Below are positions 1 to 11,376 of a stretch of 64,000 bases of DNA, in pieces (position 1 is the first letter of the stretch; the number at the start of each line of letters is the position of its first letter). The notes under the pieces were generated by a model. That model worked only from the letters and a program-made list of their open reading frames with translations. It searched no databases and was not told the origin of the DNA. The translations under genes were made by a program, and so were the position numbers. The DNA is taken from positions 21,580,802 through 21,644,801 of the forward strand of contig NC_063258.1 in assembly GCF_019578655.1 (NCBI RefSeq). The letters run 5' to 3'. Source of the stretch: Ricinus communis (lineage: Eukaryota > Streptophyta > Magnoliopsida > Malpighiales > Euphorbiaceae).

Positions 1-110
1 AACTTATTGGTAAGGGTGCTTCCTCTTAAATAGGGAGAGTATTTATCAGTTTGATGTTCTCACCATTACTTATCTTGGTGTTTGAACGTATCCGGTTCGA
101 GTTCGTGTCA
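1..110 (+). repeat. 3' end (U5) of a family B/D LTR
   Basis: The first 110 bases match the U5 end of the LTRs at 15,228 (reverse) and 25,540-25,649 (same strand), including the phrase TATCCGGTTCGAGTTCG and a terminal TCA. The rest of the LTR lies off the left edge. No primer binding site follows it, so it is a fragment or a recombined end. Confidence 0.75.
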
Positions 111-396
111 CTTGTGCACACATATTCGGCCCATGCTTGGTTTCTTTAAGTCCATCATATTGAATTAAATTAACAAGGCTAGGAGCCTTAATTAAATCTA
201 ACTCTCCACAGGTTAATATATCTTTGGCCCAAATCTCTTGAATGAGTCCATTAAGAGCTTCCTTCATGCATTTGGCCTTAGATCTTGTAATTGGCCCATT
301 TTGAATATGTAAATGAGCTTAGTGTAAGATTCAACCCTATGGTTGTGCTTGGATCATGACTCTAGTCTTGGAGCCTTGTATTATGATTCGCACCAA
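111..396 (-). repeat. LTR start with integrase-tail coding motif
   Basis: On the minus strand this stretch encodes GPITRSKAKCMKEALNGLIQ, the same kind of tail found in the LTRs of E4, E5, B and G here. In those elements the tail is the extreme C-terminus of integrase and is coded inside the 3' LTR. The piece is therefore most likely the U3 start of another gypsy LTR. It has no intact neighbours: a U5 end lies on its left and D sequence on its right. Confidence 0.6.
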
Positions 397-1095
397 TAAG
401 TTTTTTGTTCTCTTCAACACGGCTAAGCGTAAGGATCAAACCAAAATGATTTAAACACAAGGGTAGACAAAGAACATAAAAGAAAGGAAGGACGTGAGCA
501 ATAAGTCTATGCTCACTAGTGTGAATGTTGATAAGTCCACAAAGTTCTTGAAAGAACCCATAACTTGATTTCGTACAAGGTAGAAAACTGAAATAATCTG
601 CTCATTAGCCTCAAGTATTCGGTTGCGTGCAGTTTCTATTGTGTGAAAGCCCTTATTCCATAAGAAGAAGAAACTAGAAGGTAAATATGAATATGTAAAT
701 AAAGAACAATGAATAAACTAAAGTCAAATCATGAACCAGAGAGGAGTTAACTGGTCAACAACTCTCAAAGTCCCAAATTTTATGAGCATGCTTAACAAAA
801 ATAAGTGGAAATTCGCTAGCACCTACCTAATAAAACTCCACCCAAATTACAACATTATATGCGTCCAAAACATCAAAACACTCGCATTCCCACTTGTATT
901 ATGCTTGGATTAATTGAAAACAACATGATTTCTTCCTTACGCGTATGGATTTACGTCTCGTCCACTAGTCAAGCTTGTTAATTGTGTTTCCATGATTCCT
1001 TATGCCATTTCTTGTGTTGTCAGGTCTTCGTGCCAAGAGGAATAAGGAACAATAGAGATCCCACATAAACAAAAGAATAATATAGGTAGGATTTT
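397..1095 (-). repeat. Family D LTR-like block, copy 1
   Basis: Reverse complement of the D blocks at 25.0-26.9 kb. Shared landmarks are the ATAAGTCTATG and AAAGTTCTTGAAAGAACCC phrases, a TATA-side CCATAAGAAGAAGAAACTAG stretch and a GTCAACAACTC phrase. There is no long open frame and no PBS. Confidence 0.6.
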
Positions 1096-1960
1096 GGATC
1101 CGATAAGGAAAGATACCACAAGTTCTTTATCCTTTTCCATATGGCTAAGAGTCAGGATCAAATTGAATTGACTTAAACATAAGGGATGACAAAGAAAACA
1201 AAAGAATGAAAATACGTGAGCGATAAGTCTATGATTGCTAGCGCGAGTCTAGATAAGTCCGCAAAGTTCTTAAAAGAACTCATATCTTGATTTTTCAAAA
1301 GACAGAAACTGAAATAATATGCTAACCTGCCTCAAGTATTTCGTTGCATGTGATTTTTCTTGTTTGAAAGCCTTTATTCTATAAGAAGATGAAATTAGAA
1401 GCCAAATATGAATAAATAAATAATGAAAGATGAATAAATTAAAGATAATCAAGAATTAAAGAGGAGTTGACTTGTCAACAACTCTCATAGTCCCAAATTT
1501 TATGAGCTAGCATAATGAAAACAAGGGAAAATTCACATGGGCGTACCTAATAACACTTCGACCCAAATTATTTCATTATATGCATACTAAATATTAAAAC
1601 ACTCACATTCACACTTGTATTACGCTTGGATTAATTAAAAGAATATCATTTCTCCCTTACGCATGTGGTTTTACATCTTGTCCTGCTTGGTCATCAAGCT
1701 AAGCCCAAATGCCATTAGTCAAGCTTGTCAATTACGTTCCCATGATTCCTTATTCCAATCCTTGTGTCATTAGGAGTCCTCGTGCTGACATGAATAAGGA
1801 ATGATGGGGATCCCAATGTGTAAATCTTGAATCGAAATAATTGGGCGTGCCTCGATTCTCGATTCCCTCTTTTCTCCAAAAGAATTGTACGTGATCATTC
1901 AAAGATTGATATCAATACTCGATCAACTAATTTTCTTTCTTCATATTTGTCCAACTAATC
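1096..1960 (-). repeat. Family D LTR-like block, copy 2
   Basis: Second D block in direct tandem with the preceding one, about 0.73 kb further on. It ends near 1,960 with the ATCGAGTATTGATATC-type repeats that precede D LTRs at 26.05 and 27.05 kb (reverse complement here). It is diverged and non-coding, and abuts the T element tail. Confidence 0.6.
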
Positions 1961-1974
1961 ATAAATCAAATTGC

Positions 1975-3862
1975 AAATCATTAACAGAGAATGAAGATAA
2001 TATTAATGCATGAATATTTTAAATAACAACTCAATACAAACATCACAAAGAAATGCTTCACAAGGATCACTCTAATCACTCAAAATGTATATAAGGTGAA
2101 AAACAAGTTCCTCAAAGCAAATGCACAAAACCCGCTCACCATAAGCTTGCTCATAAATCATATCTTCGCTACTGCGAATAAGTAAATACCAAAATCAAAA
2201 GGTCTTTACCAAGGTTGTAATGGGGCTAAGGTAAAGGTATGGAGATTTAGGAAAGAAGTGTGAAAATTGGAATTCATACAATAAACAACAATATATGCTC
2301 AAAGGATTAAATGCCTAAGAATACAAAAAGAATCATTCACTAAAATCCTCACTTTGTAGAATAACGATCGAAAACACTCTAAATCCAATAAAGAGATAAA
2401 TAATGAAAGAGTTTTATTTATTTACTTTTTCTTCTTTTTTTTTTCTTTTTTTTTTGAATAATAAATAGCAGCTTATAAGAGAACTGCTGCATACAACTTG
2501 AATAACATAGAGAATAAAAATATAGTTTGGACCGATGGGAGAATCTAAAATATCAGAAAGACTTAGTGAATTTACTAATGTAGCAACTGGCATTTTAATC
2601 CCACAAAAGGGTGAGAAAATCACAAAAAAAAAAAAACTCTAACATAAGGGTAAAGGGAAGACAAATGTAAGGATTGGTATAATTAAAGTGTATAGGTGCA
2701 AATTATGAAGAAAATGTTAAGGCTCAAAACTGGCTAACTAATGAAAACATAAAGGGTAGGCTTTTGGCCAAATATGGTGAATCCTAATTGCCCAAGTCAT
2801 CTCATGGTATTCACAACTTCATGTAACTTCAACAAGCATTACAAAGCAAGTCCTAAAAGCAAAGTCAAGTACAATGCACACTCAAACAAGAAATATAAAG
2901 AGCATAAGTATAATGAATGCTTAACTGGCTCAAAATCTCACTTTGAGGTGTGGTATTAAGTGCAATTGATTCGTAACATCATTAATTGAATCATTACTTA
3001 AGAAACACATGCATATGACATTATTAATGTTCTAAGTTAAAATTCGACAAATTCAAAAAATAATTAAATAACACCGATTTAACCCAGCAGGGCTGATGTC
3101 TAAAACACCATCAATTGTTTTCCAAGGACAATGAACAACAAAGAAAAGTAAATACAATTCTATAAATCCAATCATCAATCAGCTCAAAAATAGCGTACTT
3201 AAGTGCATAAAGACACAGTGTCCTAACATCCTAACAATACACAATACCTAGTGATAGCAATTTCAGATATATCTAAAAACCATAGGAGAGAGAAAGATCA
3301 TAAGGTTTACCCACAACCATGCCACACTTGAAAAACACATTGTCTTCAGTGTAAAACGCTATGGATACCCTGCATGAGATGTTCAACTAAGAGAAACAAA
3401 GGCAATACAATCCAAATGCATGACATGTATGAAAAATAAAGTAAATAAATGCAGAAAATAGAGGGATCTAGGGGACTGCCCTGATCATCCGCCGAGGCTG
3501 GTGTAGTGGAAATTCAGTGCATCCTTAGTAGAAGCTGAAAATAATAAAATAAAGAAATAATCGAAACTGAGAATAAAAATTAAATAAAATATGAAAAATA
3601 AAACTAATAAAATGTTTCAAAATGAAATGTTAGAATATTAAAAATGAAAAATAAAATTTGGGGTGCCTCCTAAAAGTACTTCTTTTTTATGTGATGAGTT
3701 TTCTTAGCTGGACTCATGGTGAAAAGCAAACGGGTGTGATCGATGACCATCCATCCTTCTTCCAAGCAAATGGCTTTAAGTATTCGCTTAGAGGGATAAT
3801 TGTCAATTTCCTCCTCTCGACTGTCAAGCAAGCTGCCAATATGATGGGTAAAACTCGCTCCT
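1975..3862 (-). other. Non-coding 3' internal tail of element T
   Basis: There is no credible coding frame. The plus strand shows phrases I associate with the 3' internal tail of plant Tat/Athila elements: GGGGTGCCTCCTAAAAGTAC near 3,660, CACATTGTCTTCAGTG near 3,338 and GGTTGTAATGGGGCTAAGG near 2,212. It contains T/A homopolymer tracts (2,427-2,455 and 2,625-2,636). The short open frames at 2,414-2,623, 2,774-2,959 and 3,658-3,942 have no recognisable domain. The right end carries the CTCCT target duplication at 3,858-3,862. Confidence 0.55.
3858..3862. repeat. Left target-site duplication CTCCT of the family-A composite
   Basis: CTCCT directly precedes the LTR terminus TGATTTGGAATC at 3,863, and CTCCT directly follows the LTR terminus CCATATCA at 11,371. 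Five-base duplications are normal for gypsy insertions. The match implies that 3,863-11,371 behaves as one insertion into element T. Confidence 0.65.
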
Positions 3863-4141
3863 TGATTTGGAATCAGTCCAACAAGAGGTCCATCACACAG
3901 CTCAAGTGCAAGATAATGATGCTACGGTCCATGCCTTGCTAGTGCATGAAAATGCTAAGCAAAGATCAGAACATTTCATGGGATTCTCATCAAAACAAAC
4001 CTTTATCACTTGCCTTAATTGGATGGTTGAATAAAAGCTTGAAAAGGGGAATATTTGCTGCTCATTATGTTCAGTTTTTGCTGTTCATAAAGGTGGACGT
4101 TTTTGGAGTTATTCCTTACTCTATTTGCTGCTCATTATGTT
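3863..4141 (+). repeat. Family-A LTR fragment, inverted
   Basis: Starts TGATTTGGAATCAGTCC (TGATATGG in other copies) and follows the A LTR U3 for about 280 bp, including the coding tail (VQQEVHHTAQVQDNDATVH type) in broken form. It is opposite in orientation to the LTR that follows, so 3,863-4,141 and about 4,610-4,915 form an imperfect inverted repeat. Confidence 0.7.
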
Positions 4142-4148
4142 CACCAAT

Positions 4149-4923
4149 TGATGTGGAAAAGGAATAGGATTGTTTTTGGAATGAGTTTGAGTACTTTGAA
4201 TGGTAGGGAACAAATAAAAGAACAAGACACTAAGTAAAGCACTCTCAAACTTCTACTCTCAAACACTAAGTAGTAAGAGCAAAAGGGCGTGTAAACACAA
4301 AGTAAAACACTTAGAATAATTTCACAAAGAAATCAGATTTGTTTTCAACTCTCAATGCCTATAACACTTGGCCATGAGTTCTATTTATACTCAACCACTA
4401 GAAGAGTTACATGACATAGATAAACTTTTCAACTTCCTCCTAAAAATCGACCTACAAGGATTCACATTCCCTTGTAACATCCCTAATTAAACAGCAAATA
4501 AAAGTGCTAAATAAAGAAAATCTTTGTAATAGCTATTAAAGGCTGATTACAAAGGTTTTATTACACACTTAAAATTGAAATTCCAACAGCAAATTAAACA
4601 AAGAATAACTCCAAAAACGTCCACCTTTATGACTAGCAAAAACTGAACATAATGAGCAGCAAATAGAGTAAGGAATAACTCCAAAAACGTCCACCTTTAT
4701 GAACAGCAAAAACTGAACATAATAAGCAGCAAATATTCCCTTTTTCAAGCTTTTATTCAACCATCCAATTAAGGCAAGTGATAAAGGTTTGTTTTGATGA
4801 GAATCCCATGAAATGTTCTGATCTTTGCTTAGCATTTTCATGCACTAGCAAGGCATGGACCGTAGCATCATTATCTTGCACTTAAGCTGTGTGATGGACC
4901 TCTTGTTGGACTAATTTCATATA
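4149..4923 (-). repeat. Family-A LTR copy a
   Basis: Begins TGATGTGGAAAAGG after a CCAAT stub that normally lies between PBS and LTR (compare 10,594-10,600). It ends at a decayed terminus near CATATA. It contains two copies of a ~71-bp direct repeat (starting about 4,603 and 4,674) that varies in number among A LTRs. On the minus strand the usual TATA (TATAAATAGAAC) lies in the middle. Confidence 0.75.
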
Positions 4924-4928
4924 CCAAT

Positions 4929-5638
4929 TAATGTGGAAAAGGAATAGGATCATTTTTGGAATGAGTTTGAGTACTTTGAACGGTAGGGAACAAATAAAAT
5001 AACAAGACACTAAGTAAAGTACTCTCAAACTTCTACTCTCAAACACTAAGTAGTAAGAACAAAAGGGTGTGTAAACACAAAGTAAAACACTTAGAAGAAT
5101 TTCACAAAGAAATCAGATTTGTTTTCAACTCTCAATGCCTATAACACTTGGCCATGAGTTCTATTTATACTCAACCACTAGAAGAGTTACATGACATAGA
5201 TAAACTCTTCAACTTCCTCCTAAAACTCCGACCTACAAGGATTCACATTCCCTTGTAACATCCCTAATTAAACAAAGCAAATAAAAGTGCTAAATAAAGA
5301 AAATCTTTGTATGACTATTAAAGGCTGATTACAAAGGTTTTATTACACACTTAAAACTGAAATTCCAACAAAGCAAATTAAACAAAGAATAACTCCAAAA
5401 CGTCCACCTTTATGAACAAAGTAAAACTGAACATAATGAGCGTGAAATATTCCCCTTTTCAAGCTTTTATTCAACCATCCAATTAAGGCAAGTGATAAAG
5501 GTTTGTTTTGATGAGAATCCCATGAAATGTTCTGATCTTTGCTTAGCATTTTCATGCACTAGCAAGGCATGGACTGTAGCATCATTATCTTGCACTTGAG
5601 TTGTGTGATGGACCTCTTGTTGGACTGATTCCATATCA
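4929..5638 (-). repeat. Family-A LTR copy b
   Basis: Starts TAATGTGGAAAAGG (first dinucleotide pair mutated from TGATG) and ends CCATATCA. It is 710 bp with only one 71-bp repeat unit. It abuts RT coding at ATTTGGACTTTGC, which in intact copies is preceded by ATGCC ([10 protein letters not shown]), so the junction removed the upstream RT. Confidence 0.8.
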
Positions 5639-7932
5639 ATTTGGACTTTGCAATGCCCCTAGTTCGTTCATGAGACTTATGAATGAGGTACTTCGACCTT
5701 TTCTCAATAAGTTCATTGTTGTATACTTAGATGATATTTTAGTATATAGCAAATCTGAAAGTGAGCATATGTTGCATTTGAGAGATTTATTTGAAAAATT
5801 GAGAACTCACAAGTTGTATGGAAAAATGGAAAAATGTACTTTCATGTGTAATAGTATTTCTTTCCTAGGATACATTGTTTCTAGTGAAGGGATACAGGTT
5901 GATCCGGAGAAAGTGAAGGCCATTTCCACATGGTTAGTTCCAAGGGATGTTCATGAAGTTAGGAGCTTTCATGGCCTTGCTTCTTTCTATAGAATCTTCA
6001 TCAAGAACTTCTCAACAATTACCCGATGACGGAGTTAATGAAGAAAGGAGAATTCAAATGGAGTGAAGTGGCCCAAAAATCCTTTGAAGAAGTCAAAACA
6101 AAATTATGCAATGCACCCATCCTTGCTCTTCCAGGATTTTGATAAGCTTTTGAAGTGGAGTGTGATGCAAGCGTGGGTATTGGAGCTGTCCTTATTCAAG
6201 AGAAGCGTCCAGTTTGCTAATTTAGTGAGAAACTAAGTGGAGCCAAGCTGAATTATTCCAACTATGATCGTGAGTTCTATGCGATTGTTAGAGCTTTAGA
6301 ACATTGGTCTCACTATCTAAGGCCAAAACCTTTTGTTCTTCATTCGGATCATGAGGCCTTGAAGTACATACATGGCCAACAAAAGCTGAATCATCGACAT
6401 GCCAAGTGGGTAGAGTACCTGCAATCTTTCACTTTCCATTCGAAGTATAAGGAGGGAAGGAACAATGTTGTTGCGGATGCTCTCTCAAGGAGACGTTACC
6501 TACTTACTACTGTCCATACTCAAGTTCTAGGCTTTGAACATTTAAAAGGTTTATATGAGAATGATGAACACTTTGCTACTATATTTCAAAACCCTACTCA
6601 GGAGTTCATAGTTCAAGATGGTTTCTTATTTAAAGGGAACAAACTTTGTATCCCTAAGTGTGGTGTTCGTGAGCTTTTGATTAGGGAAGTCCATGGAGGT
6701 GGAATTGCTCGTCACTTTGGTGTTCACAAGACCATGGACATACTCAATGAACACTTGTATTGGACACACATGATAAAAGACGTGACTCATCTGGTGGAGA
6801 GATGTTCTACTTGTCAAAAGTCCAAGAGTACCTTCCGTAAAGGTCTCTACCATCCCTTACCCGTCCCTGATGCCCCTTGGGAAAGTGTAAGTATGGACTT
6901 TATTGTGGGGCTTCCAAAGACTCAAAGGGGAAAGGATAGCATCATGGTGGTGGTTGATCGATTTTCAAAGATGGCTCACTTTGTTGCGTGCCATAATACG
7001 GTGATGCATCCAAAATTGCTGACTTGTATTTTCGTGAGATCATTCGTTTGCATGGTGTTCCAAGATCAATTGTTTCAGATAGGGATTCTAAATTCCTAAG
7101 TCACTTTTGGAGAATTTTATGGAAGTTGGTAGGTACTAAGCTTCTTTTTAGTACTTCTCATCATCCTCAAACTGATGGCCAAACGGAAGTGACTAATAGA
7201 ACACTTGGATCTTTGTTGCGTGGACTTGTGAGTAAAACGCAGAAAGATTGGGATATCAAGTTGGCACATGCTGAATTTGCCTATAATAGATCAGCTTCAT
7301 CAACTACAAGTCGTGCTCCTTTTGAGGTGGTCTATGGGGTTAATCCTCTTCTTCCTGTTGAACTTGTTCCATTGCCAAGAAAGGACTTAGTCCATGTTGA
7401 TTCAAAGAAAAGATGGGAAGCATTTCAGAAAACATGTACTCAAGTTAAGGAGAAAATTGAAGCAATGAATGCAGTTTACAAGGCAAGAGCTAACAAGAGA
7501 AGAAAACAGCCTACCTTTGCTAAGGGTGATCTAGTGTGGTTACATTTGAGGAAGGAACGTTTTCCTAATCTTAGGAAAAACAAACTCATGCCTAGGTCAG
7601 ATGGTCCATTTCGTGTGTTAGAAAAGATTGGAGAAAGTGCTTACAAACTTGAACTTCCAAGTGAGTATAGTGGTGTAAGTGCAACTTTCAATGTGGGGGA
7701 TTTAACTCCATACCTTGATAATGAAAGTTTGAGGACAAACTTTTTCGAAGAGGGGGAGAATGATATGGAATCAGTCCAACAAGAGGTCCATCACACAGCT
7801 CAAGTGCAAGATAATGATGCTACGGTCCATGCCTTGCTAGTGCATGAAAATGCTAAGCAAAGATCAGAACATTTCATGGGATTCTCATCAAAACAAACCT
7901 TTCTCACTTGCCTTAATTGGATGGTTGAATAA
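5639..7932 (+). pseudogene. Family-A pol fragment: RT (C-terminal part), RNase H, integrase, LTR-coded tail
   Basis: RT starts inside the conserved [17 protein letters not shown] block and shows the catalytic YLDDILVYS and the [10 protein letters not shown] motif (5,639-6,029). RNase H (6,030-6,480) is broken by frameshifts and stops near 6,030-6,300, but VLHSDHEALKY and [10 protein letters not shown] are readable. Integrase follows, with the H-H-C-C zinc region (near 6,690-6,830), the first catalytic Asp in SMDFIVGLPK, a frameshift near 7,000, the second Asp in VSDRDSKFL and the Glu in DGQTEVTNR. The frame then crosses AGGGGGAGAATGATATGG (polypurine tract plus LTR start) and continues to 7,932 within the LTR. 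The upstream RT and protease are missing, so it cannot act alone. Confidence 0.9.
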
Positions 7933-8539
7933 AAGCTTGAAAAGGGGAATATTTGCTGCTCATTATGTTCAGTTTTTGCTGTTCATAAAGGTGGACGTTT
8001 TTGGAGTTATTCCTTATTCTATTTGCTACTCATTATGTTGAGTTTTTACTGTTCATAAAGGTGGACATTTTTGGAGTTATTCTTTGTTTAATTTGCTGTT
8101 GGAATTTCAGTTTTAAGTGTGTAATAAAACCTTTGTAATCAGCCTTTAATAGCTATTACAAAGATTTTCTTTATTTAGCACTTTTATTTGCTGTTTAATT
8201 AGGGATGTTACAAGGGAATGTGAATCCTTGTAGCTGGTCAGTTTTTAGGAGGAAGTTGAAGAGTTTATCTATGTCATGTAACTCTTCTAGTGGTTGAGTA
8301 TAAATAGAACTCATGGCCAAGTGTTATAGGCATTGAGAGTTGAAAACAAATCTGATTTCTTTGTAAAATTGTTCTAAGTGTTTTACTTTGTGTTTACATG
8401 CCCTTTTGCTCTTACTACTTAGTGTTTGAGAGTAGAAGTTTGAGAGTGCTTTACTTAGTGTCGTGTTCTTTTATTTGTTCCCTACCATTCAAAGTACTCA
8501 AACTCATTCCAAAAACGATCCTATTCCTTTTCCACATCA
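7761..8539 (+). repeat. Family-A LTR copy c (3' LTR of the plus-strand half)
   Basis: TGATATGG...CCACATCA, 779 bp, directly after the polypurine tract AGGGGGAGAA. A TATA box (TATAAATA, 8,299-8,306) marks the probable U3/R promoter. Two ~71-bp repeats occur at about 7,955-8,090. The first ~170 bp encode the integrase C-terminal tail. Its right end abuts RT coding of the opposite strand. Confidence 0.85.
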
Positions 8540-9440
8540 TAACCTTTCTCCATTAGTTCTTCCACTTGCCTTTGCAACTCTTTAGCTTGCTCGGGATTGC
8601 ACCGATAGGCTGCTTTGTTAGGCAATGGGGCTCCCGGGATTAAGTCAATTGCATGCTCAATCCCACGAAAAGGTGGCAGTCCTTTCGGTAAATCACTAGG
8701 AAATACATAAGAAAATTCTTCAAGCAAATGACTCAAAGACAAAGAGTTAGTGGCATAGGAAACAACATTAGAAATGGATTTAACAAGAAGTACAAACCCT
8801 CCTCCCTCCATTGCACACTCTTTTTCGAACTCTTTCCTCGAAATCAGAAAATTAGGTCTCCTTTCCACCATAGGTTCAACCTTAGGAGGCAAAGGCAACA
8901 ATCTAATCTTTTTTCCACCCGTGGTAGTAACCGTATATATATTAGAAACACCATCATGTACAGCATTTCTATCAAATTACCATGGTCTACCAAGCAAAAT
9001 ATGACATGCACTCATAGGCAATACATCACACCAACGTTCATCATGATAATTGCCAATTGTAAATGAAACTAAAGCTTGTTTCTTGACCTTCAAACCAGTT
9101 TCATTATTCAACCAATTCAATTTGTAAGGCTTAGCATGATTTCAAGAGGAAGCTTAAGCTTACCGACAAGTTCTGTGGATGCCACATCCGTGCATGATCC
9201 TCCATCAACAATCACATCACATGTCTTATCAAGAACCTTGCACCTTGTATGGAAAAGGTTCTCTCGTTCTTCGCATGTCTTTGAGAGGTTCGGAATGTAA
9301 GACTCTCCTAACAACTCCACAAAGAGGGTTGTCATTCTCCTCCGCATCATACTTCTCAACATCTTCATTGTTACTTTCGGATTCATACTGTAAGAATCCT
9401 CCTCACTCGGGTGAATTGTGAGAATATTCCTTTTGGGCAT
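8540..9440 (-). pseudogene. Family-A protease to RT N-terminus fragment
   Basis: Reading from 9,440 leftwards: the retropepsin region with DVIVDGGSCTDVAS (active-site triplet D-G-G), a segment with stops (about 9,116-8,902), then the linker and RT entry with LPKGLPPFRGIEHAIDLIPG and [13 protein letters not shown], ending abruptly at 8,540 in LTR copy c. The same segment, more broken, is present at 17.95-18.8 kb. The rest of RT is not on this strand but partly in the opposite-strand piece at 5,639. Confidence 0.8.
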
Positions 9441-10334
9441 TCACTAGCAATATGCCCACGTTCTTGGCACTTGTAATAAGTCCTCTTGAATCCTTCTTGC
9501 TTAAAACTAGATTTTCCACTTTGAAACTTTGAAGGATTAGTAGAAGAAAGTTGTTTAGAAGAGCTAGAAGAAGACTCACTCTTCCTAAAAGGTATGTATG
9601 GTTTATATGGAGTCTTGACGCCACTTGTGTTCGCCTTAGGCTTCTCCTGTTTCACTTGTGCTTCCACCTTCCTAGCTCTGTCATAACTTCATCAAAAGTA
9701 GAAAAGCTCATAAGATCTACCTTGTGAGAGATGGGTTTGGACAGCCCTTTAGTGAAACGAGCAATCTTGAGAGGCTCCTTCTCTTGCAAGTCACACATCA
9801 AGCCTAGCCTCTCAAATTCACGAACATAATCATCAACACTGAGATCACCTTGAGTTAGTCGAGTTAGCTTGACATATTGATCTTGCTCATACTCACGTGG
9901 TACCCAACGCCTCTCCATTTTCTTCTTGAGTTTCTCCCATGACTCGATCTTTTCTTTCTCTTCTCTTCATCTCTTGGCTTTTAGATTGTCATACCAAAGC
10001 CCGGCCAAGCTTTGTTAATCTAAGGACGTACCATCTTACACCTCCTCCTATCATCAAAGTCTTTATAATCAAAGACACTTTCCATTCTTCGAACCCAATC
10101 TAAGAAGTTTTCCGGATCACTTGAGCCATCAAATTCAGGAAGTTCCAATTTGAAACTCCTATCTTCTTGAAAATTTCGATAGGTAGGATTCCCACCGGAG
10201 CTTGCTGTGTTCTCCAAGTCTCCAACACGTTCTCCCATCTTTAAGGATAGTTCTGCAATGGCATCCATCCTAGCTTCATGTTTCCTCAAGTCTCCTTGTA
10301 GCTCACGAAGTTGCTTCATGATAGCGACCAACAT
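9383..10334 (-). pseudogene. Family-A gag (nucleocapsid) pseudogene
   Basis: The minus-strand start at 10,334 (MLVAIMKQLRELQGDLRKHE) is followed by the capsid-like core (SFKLELPEFDGSSDPENFLD at ~10,150 and WVPREYEQDQYVKLTRLTQG at ~9,900) and a single CCHC zinc knuckle (RTYYKCQERGHIASECP, about 9,435-9,490; the first Cys is replaced by Tyr). Frameshifts or stops fall near 10,020, 9,920 and 9,660. Gag would form the virus-like particle and package RNA; this copy is not translatable in one piece. Confidence 0.85.
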
Positions 10335-10584
10335 TTCCCGAATTAGACTGATTTGTTTCCATTACAATAGCGTGCAATTTTAATCAACCAAGAAAAATAT
10401 CAAACGGACTTCAAAAAATTTGTAACTTTACATCACAAAACTCTCAAAGAGAAAAACAATTTAAACTCAAGAAACACTAAAAAATCTTCAGGAACAAGGG
10501 AGATACGAATCAAAACCTTCAGACCTATTTTCAGCAACGTAATCTGTTTTTTTTTGTACGAAACTCACACTCTCCAAAGCCTAA

Positions 10585-10596
10585 GCTTTGATACCA
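10585..10596 (-). other. Primer binding site, initiator-Met tRNA type (family A)
   Basis: On the minus strand TGGTATCAAAGC starts two bases after the LTR end. It is one base off the usual plant TGGTATCAGAGC. The same variant occurs at 19,982-19,993, so the A family carries it. Between it and gag (10,335-10,584) is an AT-rich leader without genes. Confidence 0.8.
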
Positions 10597-10598
10597 AT

Positions 10599-11371
10599 TG
10601 ATGTGGAAAAGGAATAGGATCGTTTTTGGAATGAGTTTGAGTACTTTGAATGGTAGGGAACAAATAAAAGAACAAGACACTAAGTAAAGCACTCTTAAAC
10701 TTCTACTCTCAAACACTAAGTAGTAAGAGCAAAAGGGCGTGTAAACACAAAGTAAAACACTTAGAATAATTTCACAAAGAAATCAGATTTGTTTTCAACT
10801 CTCAATGCCTATAACACTTGGCCATGAGTTCTATTTATACTCAACCACTAGAAGAGTTACATGACATAGATAAACTCTTCAACTTCCTCCTAAAAACTGA
10901 CCAGCTACAAGGATTCACATTCCTTTGTAACATCCCTAATTAAACAGCAAATAAAAGTGCTAAATAAAGAAAATCTTTGTAACAGCTATTAAAGGCTGAT
11001 TACAAAGGTTTTATTACACACTTAAAACTGAAATTCCAACAGCAAATTAAACAAAGAATAACTCCAAAACGTCCACCTTTATGGGCAATGGCCGAACATA
11101 ATGAGCGTGAATAGAGTAAGGAATAACTCCAAAACGTCCACCTTTATGAATAAAGAAAACCGAACATAATGAGCGGCAAATATTCCCCTTTTCAAGCTTT
11201 TATTCAACCATCCAATTAAGGCAAGTGATAAAGGTTTGTTTTGATGAGAATCCCATGAAATGTTCTGATCTTTGCTTAGCATTTTCATGCACTAGCAGGG
11301 CATGTACCGTAGCATCATTATCTTGCACTTGAGCTGTGTGATGGACCTCTTGTTGGACTGATTCCATATCA
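10599..11371 (-). repeat. Family-A LTR copy d (5' LTR of the minus-strand half)
   Basis: TGATGTGG...CCATATCA, 773 bp, adjacent to the PBS. It contains two 71-bp repeats (about 11,050-11,180). It is followed by the CTCCT duplication at 11,372-11,376 and then element T sequence. Confidence 0.85.
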
Positions 11372-11376
11372 CTCCT

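Larger units (their letters stand above)
3863..11371. mobile_element. Family-A gypsy composite with inverted halves
   Basis: The order is an inverted LTR fragment (3,863-4,141), two LTRs (4,149-4,923 and 4,929-5,638), plus-strand RT-RNase H-integrase (5,639-7,760), an LTR (7,761-8,539), minus-strand RT-protease-gag (8,540-10,334), PBS (10,585-10,596) and an LTR (10,599-11,371). The two coding halves would make one polyprotein but point in opposite directions, and about 300 bp of RT is missing between them compared with the A copy at 17.65-17.95 kb. Both outer ends are U3 ends of the LTR, and matching CTCCT flanks are present. Confidence 0.65.

Noticed and set aside
3658..3942. 94-residue plus-strand protein at the A/T junction
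   Set aside because: The frame crosses the T tail and the inverted A LTR; its amino-acid sequence is a junction product.
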